NCBI GenBank assembly: GCA_903844785.1
Contig: CAIMVB010000365.1
Span: 1-10,892, forward strand
Length of the DNA stretch: 10,892 nucleotides
Direction of reading: 5' to 3'
Source: an uncultured Rhodospirillales bacterium
GTDB lineage: Bacteria; Pseudomonadota; Alphaproteobacteria; Acetobacterales; Acetobacteraceae
The position numbers and the translations under genes are program-made. Positions 1-7,264 of this stretch are shown here, in pieces; position 1 is the first letter of the stretch; the number at the start of each line of letters is the position of its first letter. The notes beneath the pieces were generated by a model. That model had not been told where the DNA came from and did no database searches. It saw only the letters and a program-made list of their open reading frames with translations.

Positions 1-801
1 ACCAAGCAAGCCTTCCACCTGTTCGGCCAGGGTTTCCACCTCCACACCCTCTCGGCGGAGCGCATGATCAATCTGCGTCACATCCTCAAGCCGCCGCGCA
101 TGGGCACGAAAACCGGCATAGATGCGCGCAGGATCGTCCCCGATATCAGCCGGCGTCGCGCTGGCAGGCAGGGCACCATCGGTAAAGCGATCAACCAGCA
201 AAAGCAGCTTGAGATCAACAAAAACGCCGTCACGCCCAAAAGCTCTGGGGGGAGCAATGGCGGCGATGGTGACTGGAAAATTCAATACCTCCCGCGCGCT
301 GGCATCGCCACGCAGGGCGCGAAGGGTAATGCGCATACCTGGGCGCAGATCCAACCTGGCAGCGAAGGAAGCGCTTGGGATGATCTCATCAGGTGCAATC
401 CGCGGCAGCCCATCCAGTAACGGATCACCCACAGCGGTTGCCAGTAATTCCGCACGTAGCACAGCCCCAGGACGCGCCGGGTTTTCAAACCGCGCTTCGG
501 TATTCAGGCTACGGGTACGCGGAATGGCAAAAGCAATATCGGGTCGCGCAGCCAGCTGGGCGATGAAGCCCGCATCAAAATTTCGGTTTGCGGCATTCAC
601 AATCATTCGGCTACGCGGGTTATCAATCAATTCCGCGCGCAGCCCTTCGATAATGCCATGCTTCAGACCAAACAGAACAATCAACGGCGCCAAAACCGCA
701 GCAAGCCCGATAAGAGAGCAAAGCGCGAGCGTGCGTTCATGCAGCAAATCGCGGAGCGATAAGCCAATGAGAAGCGAGGCATGCGCGCGGAGGCGTTTCA
801 T
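1..801 (-). CDS. ABC transporter permease, FtsX/MacB-like (TagS-like), 3' end cut by the window
   Basis: This is an open reading frame of 267 codons from ATG at 801 down to base 1, with no stop; the C-terminal part lies outside the window. A charged N-terminus (MKRLRAHASLL) is followed by one hydrophobic segment at about residues 27-46 (CSLIGLAAVLAPLIVLFGLK) and then a long soluble region to residue 267. That is the start of an FtsX/MacB/LolE-type permease: the first transmembrane helix, then a large periplasmic domain, with three more helices expected beyond the edge. The ATG overlaps the ATPase stop codon as ATGA (798-801), so the two are probably translationally coupled and form one transporter. 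I see no good Shine-Dalgarno of its own. Next to a PpkA-like vWA gene, this pair parallels TagT/TagS of type VI loci. The substrate is unknown, and such permeases can work as mechanical transmitters rather than transporters. The ABC permease call is firm; the TagS assignment is inference. Confidence 0.82.
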   Translation of the reverse strand, partial: MKRLRAHASLLIGLSLRDLLHERTLALCSLIGLAAVLAPLIVLFGLKHGIIEGLRAELIDNPRSRMIVNAANRNFDAGFIAQLAARPDIAFAIPRTRSLNTEARFENPARPGAVLRAELLATAVGDPLLDGLPRIAPDEIIPSASFAARLDLRPGMRITLRALRGDASAREVLNFPVTIAAIAPPRAFGRDGVFVDLKLLLLVDRFTDGALPASATPADIGDDPARIYAGFRAHARRLEDVTQIDHALRREGVEVETLAEQVEGLLG

Positions 802-1550
802 GCCAGCGTAATGGCCTGCCGGGAAAGGCGTGACCGCCCGCCACCTGCGCCGACTTCAGTGGAGAGTGGCAGAAGAGAAAACCCATGCCGAGCCGCCCGG
901 TCTGGATCATGGGTAGCAAGCAACAACGCAGTATCCTGTTCCCGCGCCTGTTCGATCAAAAGCCCAAGCACAATATCTGCCAGGGCCGGGTGCACACTGG
1001 CCGTTGGTTCATCAGCCAGCAGGATTTCCGGGCGATGTGCCAGCGCCCGCGCAATAGCCACCCGCTGCCTTTGACCAACCGAAAGCGTGGCCGGCATCCG
1101 ATCCAGCAGTGCTGCAATATCAAGGCGCATGGCAAGGGTTTCGATATGCGCTGGATCAGGCGCGCCCAAAACAGCCTGGCTGAGCGCAATATTACGCCGC
1201 ACGGACAGGAAAGGCAGTAAGCCACCCTGCTGCAAGATATAGCCATAATGCGTAGCGCGGGTTGCTGTCAGGCTTTCCTCATCACCCGCGCGCCAAAGCG
1301 CAGCAAGATCAATTGCGGATCCTTTTCTCGGGTTCAGTAGAAAACTTTCAGCACTGAACGGGCGCCGCGCAAGCGCCAAAAGATCAAGCAAGGTAGATTT
1401 ACCCGAACCCGATGGCCCCACCAAAGCCAGCGCCTCACCGCGGGCAATGCTCAGTTCCTCAATGATCAGTTCAAAACCCATCCCATGCACGGGTGCCTGA
1501 TGACGAATAATGACATTCCGCAGCGCAAGAGTTGGTTGGGCGTGCTGCAT
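798..1550 (-). CDS. ABC transporter ATP-binding protein (LolD/MacB/TagT-like)
   Basis: This 250-residue cytoplasmic ATPase should power the permease encoded immediately downstream. Walker A is GPSGSGKST (45-53), the Q-loop is around YILQQGG (104-110), the signature is LSVGQ (156-160), Walker B is EILLADEP (175-182) with catalytic E181, and the switch histidine is H214 in ATHD. The segment after Walker B reads TASVHPAL, so the usual D-loop aspartate (SALD) is replaced by histidine H187, and the signature has Val in place of the first Gly of LSGGQ. The C-terminal tail (about 232-250) is short and Arg/Gly-rich. The start ATG is 8 nt after the vWA gene's stop; there is no strong Shine-Dalgarno, so coupling is likely. 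The length fits the LolD/MacB class of ATPases that pair with FtsX-like permeases. By context it is most like TagT of the type VI TagTSRQ-PpkA module; this is inference. Confidence 0.93.
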   Translation of the reverse strand: MQHAQPTLALRNVIIRHQAPVHGMGFELIIEELSIARGEALALVGPSGSGKSTLLDLLALARRPFSAESFLLNPRKGSAIDLAALWRAGDEESLTATRATHYGYILQQGGLLPFLSVRRNIALSQAVLGAPDPAHIETLAMRLDIAALLDRMPATLSVGQRQRVAIARALAHRPEILLADEPTASVHPALADIVLGLLIEQAREQDTALLLATHDPDRAARHGFSLLPLSTEVGAGGGRSRLSRQAITLA

Positions 1551-1558
1551 CTGTTGCT

Positions 1559-3514
1559 TCAGGGCAAGGCATCAATGGGCACGGGATACATGGCTTCGCC
1601 AGCGTCGCGTCCCCCATCGAAACTGACCCAAAGTGATGGCTGGCGATTGAATTCCTCATAAAGCCGCAGCTTGGCTTCCAGCGCATTGACAATTTCAGTC
1701 CGCCGGCCCGCCCCCATATTATTCCATTCTTCCTGGGTGAATTCCATGATCTGGCTTTGATAGGGCAGATCTTGCAGATACTCACCAAAGGCGCCGCTCA
1801 GGCGTTGAAATTCCGCCATGCGGCGCGGATCGCGTGAGGCAGCGGCGGCGGCACCACGCACCCTTTCGAAGAAGGTTTCGGGCGAAAGCCGTGCTGCAGC
1901 CTGCGCCTGGATGATACCGCGCAGCGTATTCGCCAAATCGGAAAGTTGATTGCGCGTCAGCAGTACGCGCACATCCAAAGGACGCTTTTCCGGTTTTGGA
2001 TCTGCGGGATTGAGTTCTTGGTCGAGCACGAAACTCCGCACCACATCCGGCGCGGTTTGCTGCCTTTCGCGGCCCAAATAGGAAAGCCGCATGGCGGTGC
2101 CGACAATTTCCGCCTGTTCCGCGATGCGGCGTTCGGTTGGGCTTTGTGGCGCGCGAATACCGGCAATGGGGCGCCCAACAGCTGCCGCCACTTGCGCCAA
2201 CAGCGCATCCGTCAAGGCATCCACAGTCTGGCCGAATTGGTTCAGATTGCCTTCTGTAACGGGGTAATAAAGTTCCCCAGCAGCGCCAAAGCGCGTCAAT
2301 TCCCGGTATTGCCGTTCGGCTCGCGCGTGGTTGTTGCGCCCTTCCGGGGTTTTGAGATGAATGGCATAAATCGCCACCTGCTTGGCTTCTGATTGCGCCA
2401 ATTGGCGCATTTCTTCAGGGCCCATTTGGGTCTGGCCGCGGGGATCCTTGGCATCACGCGCGCCCGCATCAGTCACCAAAATGACGAAGCGGCCCCCATA
2501 TTGCTGCCAGGCCACATCATCCAGCGCCAGCTTGATGCCGGCCAGCGAATCCTCATCAAAGCCTTCATTGCTTTCACGCGCTTCCGCCAGTTGTGAAAGC
2601 CGCGGCAGGATAGCATCGGATGCTTCGCCCAATTCAGGCAGGGATACCATGCGTGTTATATATTCAAGTCTTGGATTGCCGCCCATGTGGTCTCGGAAAG
2701 CGACCATGCCAAAGCGGAAATTATCGCGCACCGCTGTGTCGCGGATGCGATCAACAACGCGCTTCAAGGCTTCGCGTGTACGTTCGATATAGGGGCCCAT
2801 GCTGATGGTGGTATCAACAACGAACACCACCGCGCCGCGATAATTGCGCAAGGCATCGGGATCCGCCGGTGGCGGAGGCGCCTGTTGAGCCGGGGCTGAG
2901 ATTACTTCCAGCAGGCGCGCTTCCTGTGCGGCTTCGTTTTCCACACGGTCAGCTGACAAAATGGGCAAAAGATAGAATTGGCGGGTGATATCAACAAAAT
3001 TTTCGGGCTCCAGCGCAATGATCGGCCCTTCAGCAGCGCTGCCCGCTTCCTGCCGCAGGCGCACCGCTTCTGCTGTTCCACCACGCGTATTCAGCCAAAG
3101 GCGCCTTGGTGTCTCCGCATCGCGGAAAAACATCGCGCGATCACGCCCCGCTGGATTATTGAAAGCAAGCACCATGGTTTGCTTCCAATCAATGGCACGT
3201 TCTGCCTTAACCCAGCCTTGCGTGCGCCCATCCTGTGCCGCACCAATTTCCAACCAGCCATCGCTTGCGCCGCCTTGGCGGGCGTAGACGTAGAAGACAC
3301 CAAAACCAGGCGTTGGCCGGGAAGGCGCGCTCGCTTCAGGGCGTTCCAGAATAGTGGCACCGGGGCGCAAGATAACGCGCTGGTAAAGCGTTGTCCTGCC
3401 CTCCATCAGCAAGGGCCGCCGTTCCGCCTGTTGCGCATGGCTTTGGCCTGCCACGCCCATCCAGAAAATGGTCAGCAGCAGGCAGAAAAAACTTGTCATC
3501 CGGGAAGCGATCAC
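1559..3514 (-). CDS. Secreted vWA-domain protein resembling the PpkA ectodomain, without a kinase domain
   Basis: The protein is 651 residues from the preferred GTG start. A hydrophobic stretch (about 7-22) ending near SHAQQ looks like a signal peptide, so it is probably periplasmic or anchored by that segment. Next comes a region with LYQRVILRPGA (about 43-53) and a bacterial SH3-like pattern (GWLEIG...GWVKA, about 86-103), then a proline-rich linker (about 208-218). The vWA domain (about 225-440) has the metal-site motif DTTISM (234-239) and VTDAGARD (347-354). The helical C-terminal third matches nothing I recognise. In type VI loci, a similar SH3-like/vWA ectodomain follows the kinase and membrane helix of PpkA; here no kinase is encoded. 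Start choice: GTG at 3514 overlaps the upstream stop as GTGA, with AAGGA 9 nt away. TTG at 3520 and ATG at 3499 are alternatives. The vWA call is firm; the PpkA relationship is from memory of the family. Confidence 0.88.
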   Translation of the reverse strand: MIASRMTSFFCLLLTIFWMGVAGQSHAQQAERRPLLMEGRTTLYQRVILRPGATILERPEASAPSRPTPGFGVFYVYARQGGASDGWLEIGAAQDGRTQGWVKAERAIDWKQTMVLAFNNPAGRDRAMFFRDAETPRRLWLNTRGGTAEAVRLRQEAGSAAEGPIIALEPENFVDITRQFYLLPILSADRVENEAAQEARLLEVISAPAQQAPPPPADPDALRNYRGAVVFVVDTTISMGPYIERTREALKRVVDRIRDTAVRDNFRFGMVAFRDHMGGNPRLEYITRMVSLPELGEASDAILPRLSQLAEARESNEGFDEDSLAGIKLALDDVAWQQYGGRFVILVTDAGARDAKDPRGQTQMGPEEMRQLAQSEAKQVAIYAIHLKTPEGRNNHARAERQYRELTRFGAAGELYYPVTEGNLNQFGQTVDALTDALLAQVAAAVGRPIAGIRAPQSPTERRIAEQAEIVGTAMRLSYLGRERQQTAPDVVRSFVLDQELNPADPKPEKRPLDVRVLLTRNQLSDLANTLRGIIQAQAAARLSPETFFERVRGAAAAASRDPRRMAEFQRLSGAFGEYLQDLPYQSQIMEFTQEEWNNMGAGRRTEIVNALEAKLRLYEEFNRQPSLWVSFDGGRDAGEAMYPVPIDALP

Positions 3515-4575
3515 GGCCAAAAATCCTTGAGTGCAGTCTCCGCCGTACCATTGCCGGCGCGCGCTTGTTCTTCGAGAAAAGTCTTCAGCGCTGCACGCGG
3601 CGCCGCAGCAGCCTCATCACCCTTTTGCACCGCTTCACGATAATAGCGCGCCGCGGCGCGTGGGTCTGGTGCGCGGAAGGGCCTTCCGGCCACAAAGCCA
3701 TCAGGATCGTAAAGTCTGGCAAGCGCAGTCAGCGCCGCTGCATGGCCACGCTCCCCCGCTTCTTCCAGCAGGACCAGAGCATCATCATAACGGCCGGCAT
3801 TTTGCCGACGCAGCGCGGCTGTGTGGATAGAGGCAACATCCGGTGCGGATTGTACAAGATCACGCAGACCCATCCCATCACTGCGTTCTATCCAGGGCAG
3901 TTCAGGGGTACGCGCTGGAGTGGCGGGGGCGGGGGACGGCACCGCTGGCGGCGTGGCCGGCTGGGCTAAGGAGGAAGGTGCCGCTTGGTTTGGTGCCGTG
4001 TGGTCCGCTGTAAACCACCAGGCAGCGCCAGCAATCGCCACAAGGCAGAGAACCCCAAGACCCGCCATAAGGGGCCATCGAGAATTTCCCTTGGCTGGTT
4101 CCGGCACGAGAGGGGTTTCCACGCGCGGCGTGACTACAGGCGTTACGGGTTCTGATGCAATTGTGGCCTTAGGGAAGGATGCCGCTGCCACAGGTGGCGG
4201 TGCCGGCGCCATTTCCGCTTCATTGGGCAGTTCCGTTTCTGGCGGTAGATCGCCATCAAACACATCGATATCATCTGGCCAAAACAGGCTTGTCTCCAGC
4301 CCGGCGGCTGGAAGCGTGAAGATCAGCGGCCCGGGTTCCAGAAAGCGCGTCAGCACCGGGCCCAGCACTAGGATAGTGTCTTGGCCTTCCTGATACATCG
4401 CAACAGGTTTCAGCGTGACTTCCTGCACCTGCCAACCACGGCGCCCGAGGTTCGCTGCCGCGTAACCTTCCCGGACCAGATGAAAGCCACCATCATTCGG
4501 CATGGGCATGCCTTGGATCACGATGCGCGCGTGACCAATGGAATGGCGTCGGTCATTTTCAACACGCAGCATCAT
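3511..4575 (-). CDS. Unrecognised single-pass membrane protein with Sel1/TPR-like C-terminal region
   Basis: I do not recognise this 354-residue protein as a named family. Residues 1-110 form a compact, beta-rich-looking N-domain with no signal peptide. A Pro/Ala/Glu-rich linker follows (about 111-163), then one strong transmembrane helix at 168-188 preceded by KGNSR. A second Pro/Ala linker (about 191-227) leads to a helical C-domain. Residues about 253-320 read like two Sel1/TPR-type repeats (RYDDALVLLEEAGERGHAAA, then DPRAAARYYREAVQKGDEAA). The basic residues just before the helix place the N-domain in the cytoplasm and the repeats in the periplasm. It sits between the cytoplasmic SrfC and the exported vWA protein, so it is the obvious candidate to link them; this is inference. 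The start is ATGATG at 4575, 26 nt after the srfC stop, with no clear Shine-Dalgarno. The stop overlaps the next gene's GTG. Confidence 0.85.
   Translation of the reverse strand: MMLRVENDRRHSIGHARIVIQGMPMPNDGGFHLVREGYAAANLGRRGWQVQEVTLKPVAMYQEGQDTILVLGPVLTRFLEPGPLIFTLPAAGLETSLFWPDDIDVFDGDLPPETELPNEAEMAPAPPPVAAASFPKATIASEPVTPVVTPRVETPLVPEPAKGNSRWPLMAGLGVLCLVAIAGAAWWFTADHTAPNQAAPSSLAQPATPPAVPSPAPATPARTPELPWIERSDGMGLRDLVQSAPDVASIHTAALRRQNAGRYDDALVLLEEAGERGHAAALTALARLYDPDGFVAGRPFRAPDPRAAARYYREAVQKGDEAAAAPRAALKTFLEEQARAGNGTAETALKDFWP
3524..3528 (-). promoter_or_regulatory. Ribosome binding site deciding the GTG start of the vWA gene
   Basis: AAGGA on the minus strand is 9 nt before GTG at 3514 and only 3 nt before TTG at 3520. 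Together with the GTGA stop/start overlap this supports GTG as the initiation codon. It lies inside the 3' end of the upstream membrane-protein gene. Confidence 0.55.
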
Positions 4576-4601
4576 GATGAAAGGCTTTCGTGGATCATGT
4601 C

Positions 4602-7253
4602 TCAGGCAGCGGCTTTACGCAGGCTGTCCAGCAAGCCGCCAAGACGTGCATTGGATTTTTCATCAATCATGGCGCCGCCGGAGCCACGCACATTATCTTC
4701 CACCAACCGGACGAAGGCGACCGCCCAATCAACATAGAAGGTGGCATCATAGGCAACGGGCGTTTCAGAAAGCCGAGGCATGTCATCAAGCGGCGCCGCG
4801 GGGCGCAGGAAAATACTGCGGCCTTCCCGCCCAGCCTTGGGGCGCGCGTCAACGGGTATATTCTGGAAGCCAAGCCAGGTCACGAAATCATTGATCGCGC
4901 GCTCCGCGATCATAACCGGCTTCAGCAAGCGATTGGCCATGCTTTCATTATACGCCGCTTCAGTGCGCATCCGTTCCGCGATGGTTTCACGCAGTTTCAG
5001 GCGGCGCGCAGCAGCGGCCAGCTGGGCCACCAGCATCGCAATGGCATCACGATCCATGCGGAATAATTCGGGGCTATCCGTGCGCGCGGCGAAGCGGTGC
5101 ATATTTTGTAGCCATTCAGCAATCGCCGCTTCGGCGAAAAGATCCGCCTGGTCGCGCGGGCCTTCCTCAACCTCCTCCTTGGCGGAGGCTACGGGCTGAT
5201 CATCTTCAAATAATGCCTCAAAATCGCTGCGTAATTCACGCGCCGTTGTCTTGCGTCCAACCGGCGCGGTAACAGCGGAAGGCGTCTCTGCCGCGGCCAG
5301 TTGTTGGCGCCGGAAAAGCTCCGCCAAGCCTTCGGCATGCACCTGCAATTCGCGCAGCAATAAGCCGAAGGCTTGCGCTTCGGCACAGGCCAGTAATTGG
5401 CGCCCAACAAGCCGCGCCTCTGCACGACGCTTGGCCAATTCAGCGTCCAGATCGCCTGAGACATGATATTGTTCAAGCCGCCCCGCCATACGCTTGGCCA
5501 GATCGCCAAGCTGGCCCTGCACTTGGCGGCGTTTGAGTGCGGGGTTGCAAACCGGGCGCAGCCTTTCAGAAAGATAGCCAATACCACCATCATTCAGCGC
5601 CATGCCCGCTTCCCAGGCACGTTCCGGCGCGGCGAAATGCTTCTGCACATCCTGATTGGCCAGAAAATTCGCTTTCAGTGCCGCAACGCGTTGCGGATCA
5701 CGAAAGCCGATTTCCTTACCCTTATCGTCGTAATCAAGCAGGCCCTTATTCAGCACTTCCGGGTTACGCAGCCAGAAGTTGTTGTTAAAGGCTTGACCGG
5801 GCGTCCATTCCGATGGCCAATCATGGCCAAGCCCCAGGAATTCGAAAATCGTTGTCTTCAGGCGGGTGGACCAGCGTTCGATATTATCTTCCGCGCCGCC
5901 TTTGATTTCGAATTCCATATCAAACATCGTCAGCACCAGAAAAAGCGCAACATCCTGGCCCTTCCGGGCCTCAGGCGTTGCGCCATGGGTGCCATCAATC
6001 CAGTTCCGCACCATGGCAGGGACTGTACGCACTTCCTGATTGCTGTGCTTCAGGCAGAGCAACATGGAAGTCAGTTCCTGTTCGGCCAAATACCGCTGAT
6101 AGAGATAAGCCACCTTGCCGCGCCTGAGCAGCATGAAAAGATCACTTTGCGCGACCTCCTCTGCCTTGGCAGCATTGTATTTTTCACGTCCACGTGCGCC
6201 AGGAAAATCAAGCAGATCGGTGTAATCGAAAAAATCGAAGGGCTTTTCTTCAAGTTGCAATTGCAATTCGGCAACCACCGCTGTCAGTACAGCACGCGGC
6301 AATTCAGCCCTTCTACCCATGCGGGTGGCAACCGGCACCAGATCACCATCCCCCTTGCCGAGCAGTGACATGGTTTCGACATCGATGATGCTATGCGCCT
6401 TGGGTTCCACCGCCAGCATCGGGCAGCAGGCTTCTTCCGGAAAATCGAGCTGTGCCAGGGCCTGAATAAGCTTCAGCGCCGTTGCCGTCATGGTCGGCGT
6501 ATTATTCCACAACAACCCGTAAAGCTCAGCGCGATCAGCAATGGAAAGGCGCGGCGCCAATTGTTCCATTTCCCGCCAGGCGCCCGGCTTCAGCGCCAGA
6601 TGCGCCGGGTGATTCAGGAAATAGCGTTCGAAATATTCAAACAGATCGTAGATATCATCCTCATTCAACCGCCCTACCGGATCCTTGGCGGCCTTGGCGC
6701 GCAACTTGGCCAGGCTTGTCTCAATCACTGCGGCTTCCAGCGGCACGACCGTATCGCGGTCAAAATCCTCCATGAAGGCATTGGCCATGATTTTCACGAT
6801 ATCAGTTTCGGAAAGCATGCGGCACACCACCGGCATACCGGGCAGGCCTGCAACAGGGCGCGTTGTGAAGCGCGTCACCAGGCCGGTTGATTCCTTACCG
6901 CCATCCGGGTTGATATCGCGATTGAAGCCGCGCAATTCCTCACCAAAGCGGATCGTGGTGGGGCGGCCTTCCTTGCGCGCCAGCGACGCGATCAGATAGC
7001 TTTTCCCCTGCTGGCTAGGCCCAAAGACCGAAACACACATGGGCCGACGTGCGGCATTCGCCAAGCGCCTTGCGCGCAAACCTTCACGGCGAAAATCACG
7101 GGCCAAAGCGGGGCCTTCTTCCCGCACCAGATCGCCAGCATCAGCCAGCCAACCGATCGCGCTTTGCGCCGCATCGGCCACCGCATCGCAGCGCTTGGCA
7201 AGAACTTCGTTTTCGGCCTGGGCGGCGCCTGCTTCGGAATTAGCCATGGTCAT
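4602..7253 (-). CDS. srfC: SrfC-family protein, putative P-loop (dynamin-like?) NTPase
   Basis: At 883 residues this fits the SrfC family (Salmonella SsrB-regulated factor, annotated as a putative virulence effector), and it follows srfB as in the srfABC locus. Visible motifs: Walker A/G1 GPSQQGKS (78-85); GGKESTGLVTRF (118-129), a possible switch I; DLLDFPGARGR (346-356), which holds a DxxG-type G3 motif; and FLVLTMFDME (438-447) where a G4 motif would be expected, though it lacks the canonical NKxD. A helical, coiled-coil-prone stretch spans about 573-655, then comes an acidic low-complexity linker (about 656-702) and a final helical domain. There is no signal peptide or membrane helix, so it is probably cytoplasmic. 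The start ATG at 7253 is 9 nt after the srfB stop and has GAGGA 6 nt upstream; ATG at 7247 is a less well-spaced alternative. The family call is from recognition; GTPase activity is inference. Confidence 0.9.
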   Translation of the reverse strand: MTMANSEAGAAQAENEVLAKRCDAVADAAQSAIGWLADAGDLVREEGPALARDFRREGLRARRLANAARRPMCVSVFGPSQQGKSYLIASLARKEGRPTTIRFGEELRGFNRDINPDGGKESTGLVTRFTTRPVAGLPGMPVVCRMLSETDIVKIMANAFMEDFDRDTVVPLEAAVIETSLAKLRAKAAKDPVGRLNEDDIYDLFEYFERYFLNHPAHLALKPGAWREMEQLAPRLSIADRAELYGLLWNNTPTMTATALKLIQALAQLDFPEEACCPMLAVEPKAHSIIDVETMSLLGKGDGDLVPVATRMGRRAELPRAVLTAVVAELQLQLEEKPFDFFDYTDLLDFPGARGREKYNAAKAEEVAQSDLFMLLRRGKVAYLYQRYLAEQELTSMLLCLKHSNQEVRTVPAMVRNWIDGTHGATPEARKGQDVALFLVLTMFDMEFEIKGGAEDNIERWSTRLKTTIFEFLGLGHDWPSEWTPGQAFNNNFWLRNPEVLNKGLLDYDDKGKEIGFRDPQRVAALKANFLANQDVQKHFAAPERAWEAGMALNDGGIGYLSERLRPVCNPALKRRQVQGQLGDLAKRMAGRLEQYHVSGDLDAELAKRRAEARLVGRQLLACAEAQAFGLLLRELQVHAEGLAELFRRQQLAAAETPSAVTAPVGRKTTARELRSDFEALFEDDQPVASAKEEVEEGPRDQADLFAEAAIAEWLQNMHRFAARTDSPELFRMDRDAIAMLVAQLAAAARRLKLRETIAERMRTEAAYNESMANRLLKPVMIAERAINDFVTWLGFQNIPVDARPKAGREGRSIFLRPAAPLDDMPRLSETPVAYDATFYVDWAVAFVRLVEDNVRGSGGAMIDEKSNARLGGLLDSLRKAAA

Positions 7254-7259
7254 CTATTT

Positions 7260-7264
7260 TCCTC
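7260..7264 (-). promoter_or_regulatory. srfC: Ribosome binding site of srfC overlapping the srfB stop
   Basis: GAGGA overlaps the srfB TGA stop and lies 6 nt before the ATG at 7253, a geometry that couples translation of the two proteins and favours this ATG over the one at 7247. Confidence 0.6.

Noticed and set aside
122..811. A 229-codon plus-strand open frame at the left edge
   Set aside because: The opposite strand has an uninterrupted 267-codon frame that starts with an ATGA overlap to the ABC ATPase and encodes a permease-like N-terminus; the plus-strand product is Ser/Arg-rich and featureless.
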